Shown here: in pieces, positions 22,665-36,287 of the stretch
Numbering within the stretch: position 1 is the stretch's first letter
How the letters are laid out: every line of letters begins with the position of its first letter
From: Auanema rhodensis
Lineage: Eukaryota; Nematoda; Chromadorea; Rhabditida; Rhabditidae
DNA: 64,000 bases
Assembly (NCBI GenBank): GCA_964057225.1
Contig: OZ059898.1
Coordinates: forward strand, 6,758,001 to 6,822,000
Direction of reading: 5' to 3'
Made by a program: the position numbers and the translations under genes
The notes under the pieces: model-generated
What the model saw: only the letters and a program-made list of their open reading frames with translations
Database searches by the model: none
Told to the model about the DNA's origin: nothing

Positions 22665-25600
22665 TTATAATCTTGATATATCAGTTGGTAATTGTAAAGT
22701 ATTTAATAAATGTCGTGCTTCATCACAAGATGGCTTCAACTGTGTTGCAGCTGAAGCATCAGCTCGGGCACGGTCTACATCATGTCGATCGAAATTACAT
22801 TTTGCTCGTAATAGAAGAATCTATAAAGATAAATTATGTTTATTTACCGAAATTATAAACTAAAAACCTCAAACAGTAGGTCATTATTATCGGCAATGCT
22901 TGCAGCTTGATGGCATGTGGCTATAGCCCTCTCCAAAAGTCCTTCTCGCCGATGAATACGAGCTTCGGATAAAAGTACTTGACTTTTGATAGACAAAAGA
23001 CGAGGATGATGATCTTAAAAGATTTATAAATATAATGAAAATAGAAATTTTAAAGTTTTTAAATACCTGTCATCATTTGATCAACTAGTAATGCATCAAG
23101 TTTATCTTGGGCATAATGTAATCGATGCATAGCTTCATCTAATCTCTTTTTCCTTAAAAACATATATTTATTATATTTTTATAAATAAATATATATATAT
23201 AAACCTAAATAATATAGATGCATCATCTAAAAGCTTATTGAGAAGTATTACAATAGCTTCACCATCTGTATCTCGGGCAGTTTGCCAAGTAACTGATCGC
23301 AATCTTGCTCCTCTAAAATCACAAAATTATTATTATTTTATTATAAATAATAATTATTATTATAGTTATATACCGTCGTAATAATCCTTCTAAAGCTGTC
23401 CAATTTTTTGCTTTAATTGATGTTTCAATAGGTCGATCACCATTACGGCATTTCTCTTCAAACATCATTCCATGTTCTAGTAATCGATCAATAATTTGTC
23501 GATTACTATATGCACAAGCTATATGTGCTACTGTATTTCCTTTAAAATAAAATTTGAAAAGAGAAGATTTCAAATACAAACCATCAACATCATATCCATG
23601 AATATCAACTTCTTTATCAAGTAATAATTGAACAGAAGCAAGATGACAATTCTGAATTGCAAGCATCAAAGCTGTCCATCCATTAATATCTCGATGATTT
23701 ACATTAGCACCTAAAGAATTAAAGAAATATTTGAAAAACTAAAAAAATATCTTTGTTTTTACCTTTATTGATCAACATATCCACTAAACCAACATGACCG
23801 CATCGTGCTGCACTAAGTAATGGAGTTCGACCTTCTGAATCTGTTGTTTCAATGTTTGAATGTGGTAATGATAATACAGCAACCTAAATAAATAATTTAT
23901 ATATTTAACTATATGTATGTGATGTATACATACCACTAAATCCCAACTTCCGCTTTCAACAGCACAATGTATTGTTGATTTATCTGATGGCCAAGATAAT
24001 GAAGATAATGTTGCTCCTCTGGAGATGAAAAACTGTACAACAGCAGCTTTTCCATTTTCACAAGCTGCTCTCATAGGTCTTGAGAAATCAATTGTTGGAT
24101 AATTATCAACTAAATGTTGGCAAATCGCTACATGACCTATATTTAAAAAAAATTAGAAATCTGAAAATTGGATGAAAAACCTTGGCCAGATGCAGCATAT
24201 AAAGCTTCATCAACAGCTTCTAATTTATTATCTTCAGATGACCAATGAGTAGATAATAAATAAATTAAAATCTATAATTAGTCTATTATAAAATAAAATT
24301 TTGTATTTATGAATAACCTGAATATGATTATTGGCTGCTGACTCACGAACAGCTTCAGCTATATCATCATCCATTGATCTTAACTGTCGAATGATTTCAT
24401 GATGTCCATATTTGGCTGCGACAGTTAGTAGTGATGGACCTTTATCTGGATGTAATCCAGCGCCATAGTGTAGAAGCAGTGAAACTAATGACCAATGGCC
24501 TGCTGCAACTGCTCGTTGAGATACAGACAATGGTACATCAGTAGTAATTCGAGATGTTACAGTAGGACAATATGAAGGATCAGCTCCAGCAACTAACAGA
24601 AGCCGACTGACTTTAGTATTTGGATAATGCATATTACGATCATCTAATAAAGCTCCAGTCATATTCTGAGCACTTTTTTGAATCCAAAGTATTTGACCAT
24701 CTTTAGATGATGTTAACTATAAATATAATAATAAATAAAATATATAAATAATAATAATAATAAACCTCAGGTACATATTCACCATGCATATACTTATAAG
24801 GATGAGCTTTAAGTAAATGATGTCCAAGTTCATATAATTGATTTGATTTCAATGGTGCTTGATTAGATAGCCATAAAGCAACTAACAAATGACCTTTTCT
24901 ATAATAATTATTATTAATAATATAATTTTATAATTTATAATATACCTAACATCAGTTGGATATTTATTAGATGTATCATTACGTATAAGCCAATCACGAA
25001 ATGCTGGATGATGTAATGATATTTCATCATCAGGTCCATATGATAATAACGGAGATAAAACAGTTAATCTATAAATAATAATAATAATAATAATTTTAAA
25101 TTTAGCTATTTATACATCTGATTTATCTCATCCATATCCACGAATGTTTCAGATGGTCCAGAGTTTAAGATTTGAGATAATGTATGTCGATCTAATGGAC
25201 GTAGTGAAGCCAGTAAAACTGATAATACTGGAGAAACCCGAGAAAATGATGATGAAAATCTTCAAAAATAAAATTTAAATTATTTTATCTTCTTATATAG
25301 TATCTTACGCAAACGTTAAATCCATATACATGATGTATAAGCCAGATAGATCATCTGGAAGTACTGTAGATGATAGAGAAGTCATTCGTAGTTTTCCAGT
25401 TTCCAGAAGTTGAAGTAATAAACGAATATATAGCATGTTCCCATTAGCCTTTTCAACTACTTGCTCAGAAAAAGCTGATAAAGGATCAATAACAGATGTT
25501 CGACGTAAAGCATTGAGTGAATCTTCAAGTTCACGGAACATTCCAATTCGATATTCAACATACATACGATTATCTCGTACAACACGTTCATCTAATGAAC

Positions 25601-28600
25601 AATCATCTATAAATTATAATTATAATTATATAATTATAAGAATATTAACCTATACGAATAGATCTTGCTTTATCATTTTCAAAAATTGATAATGATTCAG
25701 CATCAGATGTTGCAACAATACGTATCCATGACGGTAAACGATCCAAAATTTGTGAAACAAAGGATCCAATTGATCGTCCATCTTCACAACGATGATATTC
25801 AGCCTCATCAATACCGTCTAACAATATAACTAAACTTCCCTATAAAAGAAATATTTATGAAAAGAAGTAAAGAGAGAAAGAGAGAGAGAGAAATATATAT
25901 ACCTGATCAGTTGATTTTAATTGTTCTAATGGTTCACCTATTGCTTTTATAAAAACTTCAAATGAATCATGTTTTAAACATTCTTCTAATCGTAATAAAT
26001 TCATAAGTTCTTGTTTCTTAAATATATTATTAATTATAATAAATAATTATAAAATTTATAATATACTTTTTGTAATATTGTTGAATAACTCTTTAATACT
26101 GGTGATGATGCTAACATTGCTCCTAAGTTACATACAAATTCAGGAATTGCACATGAAGATGCATCTTGTATTGAGCATGTATGATATGCTACAACACGTC
26201 CTGCTACAGCTCTCATCCATTCATAATTTCGAGAAGGTAATGTAAATGAATCTGATACACATCCAGAATCAATAGTATCAGATGCCTATACATCATCAAT
26301 GATTATCATAATTATAATTTAATTCTTACTTGACCAGAATGAAATGGAGAATTGTATACTAATTGATTGTAAATACTAGATTTTCCTGAACCTTTTTGAC
26401 CTTCAATGATAGTCAAAGGTACTTTTTCAACAATTGCTGATTGATATATTTCTCTTAAAATATTATTTTTTGTTTGAAATATGTATAAAATATTTGAAAT
26501 TACCTAAATACCCATTCGCGAGCAATAAACGTGTCATCTAATTGTGAGGAAGTTTGAAGAGCAGGTAAAGGAAATAGAGGTCGAATTCCAATTGTTGCTC
26601 TGCTTGAGCTTGTTGAGATCATTCCTAATGTTCCGGCGTTTGTTGTTGATCCCATTGTTGTCATGATTCCTGATGTCAAAGTACCCATCGGTGTCATACG
26701 GTTTCGTTTACAAGGATCTGCCGATGCAGGTCGACTTATGCCATTCAAAGGATATGAAGGACGAAGAGATGAATTTCGGGCTGAAATTTACTTTTTTCAA
26801 AGAAAAATCAAGTTGAAACGTACTGGATGGAGTTCTTTGAAAAGGTTGTTGTTGTTGTTGTTGTTGTTGATGTGGAATATCATAAATAACACTTCGTCTC
26901 CCTGTATTAAGAAGTGATAAAGTAGAATTATGAAGAGAACCATCATCATGAAAATCTATAATATATTTTAATAAACCAATTAATCATATATATATTTATG
27001 TATTTTTATAAAATTAATTATATTATATAAATTATTTTGCTTTTTCCCGTTCATCTTCTCTGTTCGCCCCTTTTTTCTTCATTTATTGGAAATAGTTCAG
27101 TCAGATCTTTTTAGACTTTTATGAACAAATATAATCAATAATATTCATATACATATGTATATTCACTAGTTTCTCAAGTTAAACAAATTTATATTTAAAC
27201 AGACTGAAAGCTTTTATTCATCTATTTTCACATTCTGTTTCAAAAAATTCTATAGTTCGTACTAGATTTCATCTCTCAAATCAAACAACATTGCTTTCAA
27301 ATTCAAATGAACAAAGAGCAAGTTGATTATTGTTGCTCATGATGATGGTGATGGTGATGATGATGGTGGAGGTGGTGATGACGATGACGATGATGATGAC
27401 CGTAGTCACGGTCGAAGTAACAGGCTTATGCTCATCATGTTGTTCTGACAATAGTCCTTTTCGGACTCAATGTAAATATAGCAGCAATTGTTGCCGACAG
27501 TCCATGGCTCGTTCTCAACACGAAAGACAATGTGACGAGCACAAACAAGGACTGGCACTGTTCGAAAGAGAAGATGAAAGAGAATACTATAAACGTTGAT
27601 GTAAGCTGCAAATTATAAGAACAAGCTAAGAGAAGAGCATAACAGAAACTCTTAATCGGAGCCTCTTCATGGTTCTATGAAACTGTCTTCAATAAATCCT
27701 ATTGAAGTATTGAAAGTTTGGTAAACACACTCGTCATCAACGGAAATATGAGAAAGTATTTATCATTATTACTAATATTTTGAAAAAAAAAGAAAAAAGA
27801 TTATGAACTACTAACCTCTAGCCCAGTGTGCTTCACATACTTGTCCATCTGCACGATATCTTGTATTCGGTAATTGTAAAAATCGATTATGAGATGAAGT
27901 TACAAATGTTTGACGTTGAAATATTGGTGATGTGATTGGAGTAGCAGCAGCAGAAGCTGATGACGTGAGAACCAACTGTCTCATATGTTCATGAATACTT
28001 TGTTCAGCTTCTTTAGGTTTAGGTGGTTGAGAAGCAGCTTGAGTAGATATAGGCTAAAATAGAAAGAACTATATCAATATATTAAATGATTTGAAAATAT
28101 AAATTTAATATTAAAACCCCAAAATGCCTTCACATCTAGTATATTGTCGGTTTTCTTAAAATAGCCTCTGAAAAGTCGGCTAACTATATATACATATAAG
28201 AATATATTATAAATATATCGCCTTCAAAAGATATCAAATAACCGTTATATTAGGTTGCAATTCTCATTGATTCTTATAGTATGAATAAAGAATTTAATAT
28301 TAATTTTAAGATTTTTAAACATTTTTTTCTTTATAAATTTATATTTAATTTAATCAAATAATATCTATATTATCATTTAACTTTAAATATATATATATTA
28401 TAAAACTGTAATAATTGGCTAAATTATATCTTTCTTTCTTCTTACTTTATTCAATTTATTGTATCTTTCCCTCATCTTCCCACATCCATCTTACAACTTG
28501 GTCACTAAGCTGCAAAGCAAAACAGACGTGACCTCTGAGTATTTCTCTCACTCTCGCGCAACACAGATGTTATCTATCTACCGGTTATTGTCATCATTAA

Positions 28601-31600
28601 AATCCATTAAAAGAATATATTAATTAAAAAAAGAATATATATATTCTTATAGAGATTTATTCAATTGAAACATCTTTTTGAAAATATACAATGGCATAAA
28701 GAATTGATCACGAACTTGGCCGTGAGTTTTTCCTCTATTTCATTCTCAATATTTGTTATTTGACCAAACAGCCTCCAGGGTATATTTATCATATCATAAC
28801 TCTCATCGACACTTGCAAGAGCAATTCAAATATCAGATATTGCATTGACTTTATCACTATCAAAGGAAGCCGTCAACCACTTGAAATCTTTGCATAAACC
28901 TCGTGCTCAACAGCTTCATTCAAGAGGCTGAGAATTTCCCCACCTTTATATCAAATCTGCATTCGATTGAAAATCTTATGAACACTAGTAACTAGCGGAT
29001 GCTAGCACCACATCTAGAGCCACGAATCACAAACTTCCACAATGGAAATCTATCTCTCATATCTCCCATATTCCCATGAATATAAATATGAGAAAGCTTG
29101 GATTGTTTTCTCTTAAGTATAAATTCTGAACTCATTGTTTTCCATGGTCTATTGAAGCATCTAAACACATATATCTTCCTTTTTTTCCATAAGATATGCT
29201 TCCTTAACATTCATTTCATTCTATGTCTATGCAAAAAAAAAAGAAAAAGTTCCATCGATCACAGTACAAGCTCATCTATCTGATTTTGACACAATTACGA
29301 AGATTATGTGTAGCTTGGGAAAATTTGCTAAACGATTTCAGAAAAGAGACAATGTGTTTCAAGCATCCAATGCTACATAAAATATATGAAGATATTTAAA
29401 CATAAGCTAAATGTGATCAAAAAGAAGAAATAAAATCTCAGAAAAGATAAAATTGCTCAGATGAAGCTAACACAAAACATCAATTAGTGAATGTGTTACA
29501 GATGACAGCCATTCAAACTTTCTTAAATCTATATGTGCTCAAGGAGCGAAAATCATAAAATTTTATTTTTACAAAATATTTTCCACGTTTATCGAAGCTT
29601 TTTTTTTCAAAAAAGCTGTTACTAGAAGATGGAAATCACAGTTTTTTCTCACAACAAAACGTAATTACTTAACAAAAACCATAAAAACGAAAGAAAAAAC
29701 GTTTTCTTTCTTAAAGTTTTCCCAATCATTCATTCATATTAAAGAGAAATTGAAATAACCATATCATTCAAAAGAAAAAAAATAATCCTTAATATATCTT
29801 TTTTTGCCGTTTTTTCTCCCTCATCTGTCGATTTAAGATGAATCGCCGTGAAGATCCCCTATTACGACTGTTAGAAGCTATTTCTTCTTCTTTTCTTTTT
29901 CTCTCCCCTCCTCTTCTCTCTCTTTCCCATTTTCTATACTGATTGAGAAGACAAGGAGTGACAAAGAAATAGAGAGAAACAGACAGGTAGAAGAGACAAG
30001 ACAAGATATGATTTGAGCTTTACCTCCTATCTTCTCTTCCTCATCTGCTTATCGCTTCTTGCTCTACAACTGACCACACGTACTAAAGCAAAGAACACAA
30101 ACACGCAAATGATTTCTATTATATGTCTTCATTTTATCCGGAACTAACTAAAGTATACAAATCATTGACCGGAAGAAGCAACATCACAAAATTGAAACTC
30201 AACCGGTTTTCCCCAATAGAGAATCAGAAATTTTACGTTTTGATCGATACTGGTTCAAAAGACTCCTCGACAGTTGAAGAAATTGAAATACATTAAGAAA
30301 AAAAATCCATTTTTCCTTTAACCCTTTAACAGACGAATTAGATTAACACCAAACAAAGTTTTTCCAAGTTTTCTAGATTAAATGAAGCATATCTTCAAGA
30401 AAAGATTTGAAAACAACATAAGATCAAAGGATATTGTTCACAATTTTTTCAAACAATGTTCATTCATTAGTACTATCAAATTCCAATTTTTTCTTAAAAA
30501 GTACTATACATATTCTTGAATATAAAAGAAAAACTCAAGAAAAACAACCAAAATGTACTTCTAAATTGAAATAAAAATCATTTTGAAAGATTTTAATTGG
30601 AACATTTCACCAAATATTATATATGAACTCATTTGTTTATTTATATATTCAATATATTTACTTGATAATTGACAACAAAAAAAGAGAAACTATTTCTCCG
30701 TTAACTTAACGTTAATTCTCTGGCCTTGTGATGACCCTTTGAATATAATTCTCAGTCATGCATATGTATGTGAATCATTTGTACAACCCACCCTCTCCCC
30801 CTTACTTCTGTCCAAAACTACCATTTTCTTTTTTCAATTTTGAGTACTACATTCTGATTGTAAAAATACCAAATAGCAACTGACCTTGTGAAAAACCGGG
30901 AGAGAAACAGTGTCAGGACTAGGTGGTGTTTGTAATTTTCTAGTAGAAGTAGTTGAGCATCTTCCAGATGAGCCTCGTTCGAAATTCCATTCTGTAACAA
31001 CATCTTCTCCATTTCCAACTGAAAATAGTCAGATTTACAGTCAGAAACATGAACTACTAATGAGTAATAAGTAGAAAAACAAATGTTTATTGTCTTTTCT
31101 AAGAGATTAAACAAAGAATATGAACATAGGTAACATGACTGGAATATCTAATTTAGATTTCAAGGTCAAAGGATAACATTCAAATCTGTTAACTTTTCAT
31201 TAGTTTTGTTTAAACAATCTTAAATATATTGAGAATACTATTCTCTAATACAAATATATTGCAAAATCTTTTCTATAACCATATATCCCAGAATAAAATG
31301 AATATATGACAAACTTTTTAAATCAAAATTCTAAACTGATAAGATTTATAAGATAATTTACTTTGCTAAAACAATAATGTTCTAGTTTTTGGTAGTAAAT
31401 CACAATATATTTGATATACATGTATGTATGGATGGACGGACGGATATAGTTCCAGTAAAGGCTATGAAGTTGTTTTAACTACTGGATTACTTAATTCTTA
31501 TATGTATATAACTATACAATAGTATAGCGACTATTTCAGTATCATAAATGAAGTATTTCCACTCAAAACCATTTTTATTTATCTCTTTTCTCGAATACCT

Positions 31601-32636
31601 CTTCCTTTCTCTGTCATTTTAAACTTTTCTCTTCTTGTCCTCTTGTTCGTCGGCATACCATCATTTCTTTTCCTTCTAATTTCTATTACTTTCTCTCTAT
31701 ATTTCTCATATTCTAGTTCTACTTTGAACAAACAGTCAATATAATAAGAGAGAATAAGAGAAGATAATTTGTGTGAAGAAGCTAATGAATGAAGAGAGAT
31801 AAAGAAAAAGAAAAAAAAGAAAACTTTAACAAGTTATGCATAGAAGTGACAGATTTTCAAAATAAACGACTAAAATAATCTTTGGCTTTTGTCACCTCCA
31901 CCTTTTCAAATCAAAGATTTAAAAATAGAAACAAATGATTAAGCATATAGATTATATATTTTTGATAACTATATATGTATAATATAAATATATATTTTTT
32001 TTTGAAAAAAAAAACTGTTAATAGAAATATTATTATTACTATTCATATTAATTCAAAATCTAGTCCATCTCTATATACATAAATCCTTTAGTTATTTCGT
32101 AATAATTACGATTTTTCAAATAAACCATTGAGAAGGATGACAACGGTTTACGGGATATCATACAGTCTCCCCCCGTTTATCCTACAAAATCTTGAATTAG
32201 ATGTTTATATATATGTTTATATTCCCTTTTTATATCCATTTATAGTCTTTTAGAACATTTGGTTTATTGTCTCTATGTTCATCATTAATGAGCTACCACC
32301 ATCAACCTATCAAACCAACCATTCCACCCCTTTTCATTAGATTCTTCTCACTAAACTTGACTGAAATATAAGAACATCAAACGTTCATGATCCAAAACTC
32401 TCGATGGAAGTAACCAGATTTGGAAATATTTTCATAAGCAGTTTTGATTTTGCTACATGAGCCATCATGGGTTTTCTAATGCTTACTCTATTCAGGTTCA
32501 TAGCTATCTTCATACATCTCGGATTTCGCTTCTCACGGACATCACTAAACTTCTACTTCAGTAGATCCATCTTCTCCCCTTTCTTCCACCCCTGTGGAAT
32601 TTGAAATTGCTACGATTCCTTTCTATTAATAATAAC

Positions 32637-32682
<46 letters not shown>

Positions 32683-34889
32683 GTTATTATTAATAGAAAG
32701 GAATCGTAGCAATTTCAAATTCAATGGACCGCACATAAAGAAAAGAAAAAAAAATCTTTCAAAAATTCACCAATACATCAAGATGTTTGATAAAAATTTT
32801 CCACATAAGAAATTGTCATTATGAGACTTGAATAATTGAAAAAGATAGTTTATATGAAAAAAAATTATTCGAGATATATAGAAATTAGCTGAGATCTTTC
32901 TGATCAAAAATTCTAAGAATAGGTGAGACCACAAGCAATTTTAAGGTTTTCCTTCCGCTTTTTTTCTCTCAAAAATCAATCACAAAGACCCAATATGGTT
33001 GTTCTTGTTGCCTTTTTTTCAACTAGACTATATGAAAAGGCCATCAATTAGGGACAGCCGATAATGCAGGATGGGGTCGGCTGCTGAGGTCCACAGGGGC
33101 AGGAGAAGAGGAGGAGCAAGAAAAATTGGCATTAGGAGTTGAGTAGCAGTACTAGCCCCCGAAGGATTTAGGCTCACAACACATATACACAGACTGAAAA
33201 AGAAAATGAAACATAAGATAGGACACTTGGAATGGCAAAGAAAAGCGGAGAAAAATGAAAAATCAAGAGCAAAGACAATTAATATTGTTTACATGTCAAT
33301 AGCATAGCTTCTCTTTCGTTTTTTCTTCTATATAGTTAGTAAGAAAGACAAATGTTTTCATAAAATCATATCATCATATAGATTCTAATTCAATATATTC
33401 TTTTGGAACATTTTTACGGAAAAAAATTCTTTGTGTTCCATTTTCTTCATCAATTTTTTACTTCTCGGTCTTCCGAGCTTTTGAAACTGCCCGGGGCTTG
33501 AGAATACATTCATCTTTGCCACCTCGAAAGGCCGTTTGATCATCTGTCTCATCAAAAATTGTGACCCTTCTTCTACCTTCTATGATGACTCTTATGCTTT
33601 TTTTAATATAAAATGGAAACAAAGAAAAGATTTTATAAGAAAACAGAAGCAGTAGTAGTAGTTCTAGTAGTAGTTCATCAAATATTCGAAATATAAATAT
33701 ATCAAATATAACAATTCGAATATTGTTATTGGGTTTTCATTTCAATCAGCAAACTAAAGAAAAAGTTGATAATGATGAAAAAATAAATATAATGAGAAGA
33801 TTGTTTCTTCTTTTTTTTTAATTTATAAATCTTTTTATTTATGTGATTGATGAACAAACATAGAGACAGGGATGAAAGTCAGCTTGAAATTTGATTTATA
33901 CGAATTCCTTCTTCCACTATCTTTAGTCTTAGACTTTTAGTGAGCTCAATAAAGCTTTTTTAAGCAGACAGAGATAAAATTAAAAAAATAATTTTGCTTT
34001 ATTTTCAAAAGTCTTCACATGTCAGTCATATAAGCTGCCATTCATGCGACATACAGATTACGAACTTCGAGAGATGTGAGCCGGAAGCGGAGGACAAGTA
34101 GCAGGTAACAAAGCTGCTTCTAGGTTGTAAATTGATTTTTGAAAAGAAATATACATTGAGAGAGAGAAAGAAAGAGACATCGTCGATTTGAAAATCATCT
34201 TGTTGGGATATTCGAAAAGAAAAACGAGGAGAGTATGGCAAAGCATAACATAGTTAAAGGGATTATAACTCAGTGTGGAAAACAAAAATGTTTCAGTTAC
34301 CATTTTAAAATTTTCATATAATAAATCATTAATTAATAATATGATATCAATTACTATAACAAGACAACATCATAAAAGTGGAAGAACTTTGTTTGTCACG
34401 ACTATCCCATTACCCCTTAAACTATTTCCATTTGATAAGGATGTTGTGTGGTGAAAAGAAAAAGAGAAAACGGAAAAGTAATAGAAGTAGAGAATATAAA
34501 TTAAGAAGAAACTAAGGAAAAAAGAGAGGATACACCACTAAGACTAGAAAGAATAGAGAGTTCATGGTTGGTGTCTACATTGCAACGTCGCAATGCAATT
34601 TGTGCCACCATCCAATGAAGTTTTGAATGTCTTTGCGCCAACAAATTAGTGCCAATCGCTAGAAAAACAATAAATGTTGGACGTGAAACCTATGGAAATC
34701 AAATCATCCAGAATGTTGCCAAAGAAAAGCTAGCAAAGCCAAAGGCCAAGACAAATCAAAATATTCAGAAAACGACATACCTTTTTTACTTCGAGAAAGA
34801 CGTGGTGTTGCTGGTAGACGGAATAAATTATTTTTAAATGGATTTATCTTTCTTAGACTTCGACGTAATGCACTGTCTGTATCCATCAT
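22665..34889 (-). CDS. TANC: TANC-type scaffold: STAND P-loop ATPase, ankyrin repeats and TPR repeats
   Basis: About 23 exons on the minus strand encode roughly 1,280 residues (my estimate). Exon 1 is 34889-34781 and exon 2 is 31018-30885, followed by 28053-27816, 26955-26824, 26780-26504, 26453-26330 and 26285-26067; the phases join cleanly. The N-terminal ~290 residues are low-complexity with a short poly-Gln. A Walker A motif, EGQKGSGKSS, lies near residues 314-323, and a Walker B, LVILLDGIDEAEYH, about 150 residues later. Ankyrin repeats follow (for example ALMLAIQNCHLASVQLLLD and NTVAHIACAYSNRQIIDRLL). A linker (GARLRSVTWQTA) leads into TPRs (FRKKRLDEAMHRLHYAQDKL). This order and several blocks match vertebrate TANC1/2 and fly rolling pebbles, which are submembrane scaffolds in synapses and myoblast fusion. 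It ends ISRL, a possible class I PDZ ligand, without the long vertebrate C-terminal tail. Introns 1 and 2 span 3.8 and 2.8 kb; the others are short. Confidence 0.9.
27339..27599 (+). CDS. Possible small Cys-rich ORF nested antisense in a TANC intron
   Basis: An 86-codon frame on the plus strand lies in the intron between 26955 and 27816. The first ~25 codons are a GATG-type repeat read as Met/Val/Thr. The rest has ordinary composition with a Cys-rich segment (GLCSSCCSDNSPFRTQCKYS, then CC) and an acidic/basic tail ending EYYKR. The hydrophobic Met/Val run could act as a signal peptide but is more simply a translated microsatellite. No family is recognised. The codons after the repeat look more coding-like than chance, hence the listing. 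Confidence 0.2.
   Translation: MMMVMVMMMVEVVMTMTMMMTVVTVEVTGLCSSCCSDNSPFRTQCKYSSNCCRQSMARSQHERQCDEHKQGLALFEREDEREYYKR
28054..30884. other. Large intron 2 of the TANC-like gene
   Basis: About 2.8 kb without an ORF or RNA gene I can support on either strand. It contains A/T- and CT/GA-rich tracts (for example 29880-29930). Internal promoters or enhancers are possible for a gene with such long 5' introns, but nothing specific is visible. Confidence 0.5.
31019..34780. other. Large intron 1 of the TANC-like gene
   Basis: About 3.8 kb, AT-rich, with scattered purine-rich (GA) tracts near 31750-31830 and 34440-34520 and a long palindrome listed separately. No coding sequence was found. Confidence 0.5.
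32597..32722. repeat. 126-bp perfect palindrome with (TA)n core
   Basis: The left arm begins GAATTTGAAATTGCTACGAT and the right arm ends ATCGTAGCAATTTCAAATTC. The two are exact reverse complements through GAAGTTATTATTAATAGAAA, meeting in an uninterrupted TA run (about 32640-32680). The symmetry centre is near 32659.5. DNA like this can extrude a cruciform, and a transcript would form one long hairpin. Confidence 0.95.
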
Positions 34890-36287
34890 TCTCGTTCGTG
34901 TAGCACTACTTTCGTCAGAGGACTAACTGATGTCAGCCCTTCAGTGACAGCCCTCTCTATGACCGCCAGATAGGATGTAATCACCGATTTTTTATTATAG
35001 TTGAGAAATCTTATTTAGTAGAATAGAATAGTGAATCTCTCAGTTATACTATGTAAACTCTCAGGAGTGATCTTTTCCTTCACAAGAAGTCTTCGAGTAT
35101 GGCTGGTAGTGATCAACTAGGAGGGCTAGTGGTGATGGCTGCTGCTGTGGTGGCGATGGTGGTAGTGCTGCTGCTTGGGTTGCTAGTTCTTTCTCTATCT
35201 CACCCTCTTTCTCTTTGTCATTGTCTCCTCAGTTTGCATTATATTTATCGTTTTCTCCTCCCCCTTTAGTTGTGTCCTCTCACAGATCCGATAGTCTCTA
35301 TGCAAGTTGCTCCGCCTATTTTTGCAGAAGAATCACTTGTCCCTAACCGCTAATGGCGCACACGCCCTTTATAACTATCGTAACTCTCCGATTACCTTAA
35401 CATATCAGAGTATAAGTTAATGACAGTATATTGGGTTTAAAAAATTAATTGAAATGAGAATGTGAAACATCAGAAGTATAAGATGTTGAAGAAGATGGGG
35501 GAGAGAGAAGAAGAAATCATATAATACACATTTACATAAAGATAACAACCTGATCCGTTCGTATACAAACAAGGTCCGAAACTACCGCTTGAGGAGAAGA
35601 AGATAGACACATTGATATATCAACCATAGAAACATAGATAGCAATAGTAATTATGCTATAAGCAATAAATTTCAAATATTGCAGTTATTAACAACAAAAT
35701 TTACTTATCTTTCATCTTCCAAATTAATCTTAAACTTTAATCTATCTCAAATTTCTTAATTGTGAGAAAACATTACTAAAAATAAATTTCTTTCATTTAA
35801 TCTTAGTCTCTAAACTCCTGTAGGTGAACTTGAGACTTCCACGTTTTTTTTGTCGGAAATCATTCAACTAAACATAGAAAAAGAGAATAGCTGAGAGTTT
35901 TATCTTAAAACTTGCAAGCCAAGTCATTGAATGCCCTTTCGCGAACCAAAAACGCAGCTTGGATAAACAAAAAAAAAGAGGTAATCGGAAAGCTTTAGTT
36001 TATCAGGATTTTCTGAGACCATTTATCCACTCTTCCTGTCAAGTGTAGGACAAACGAGCCGCTCTATACTCTTAAGACACATGGGTGCACGAGAAACAAG
36101 AGTAACTGTTGTAATTACTTCATCGCAAGAAAGAAGACTCTAAGAATGGTTCAAGCGTTTCTTTGCTTTCACAGAAAAAATAATTTTTTCAATTAACGAA
36201 ACGATAAGCACAAAAAAAGCTTTATGTGTATTTAAAGTACAGGCAATGTTAGTAGAGATCATAATATAGGTATATACCCATTTTTGC
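34890..36287. other. Intergenic region upstream of the TANC-like gene and downstream of RPAIN
   Basis: About 1.4 kb. The part next to the TANC start (34890-35400) is GC-richer, with GCTGCTGCTGTGGTGGCGAT-type repeats, and is the likely promoter/5' UTR region. The rest is AT-rich and includes the RPAIN 3' flank. No gene is seen. Confidence 0.5.

Noticed and set aside
33041-33135. Shared GGGACAGCCGAT word at 33050 and 45475 as a repeat family or RNA gene
   Set aside because: The match does not extend beyond about 12 bases, so chance is sufficient.
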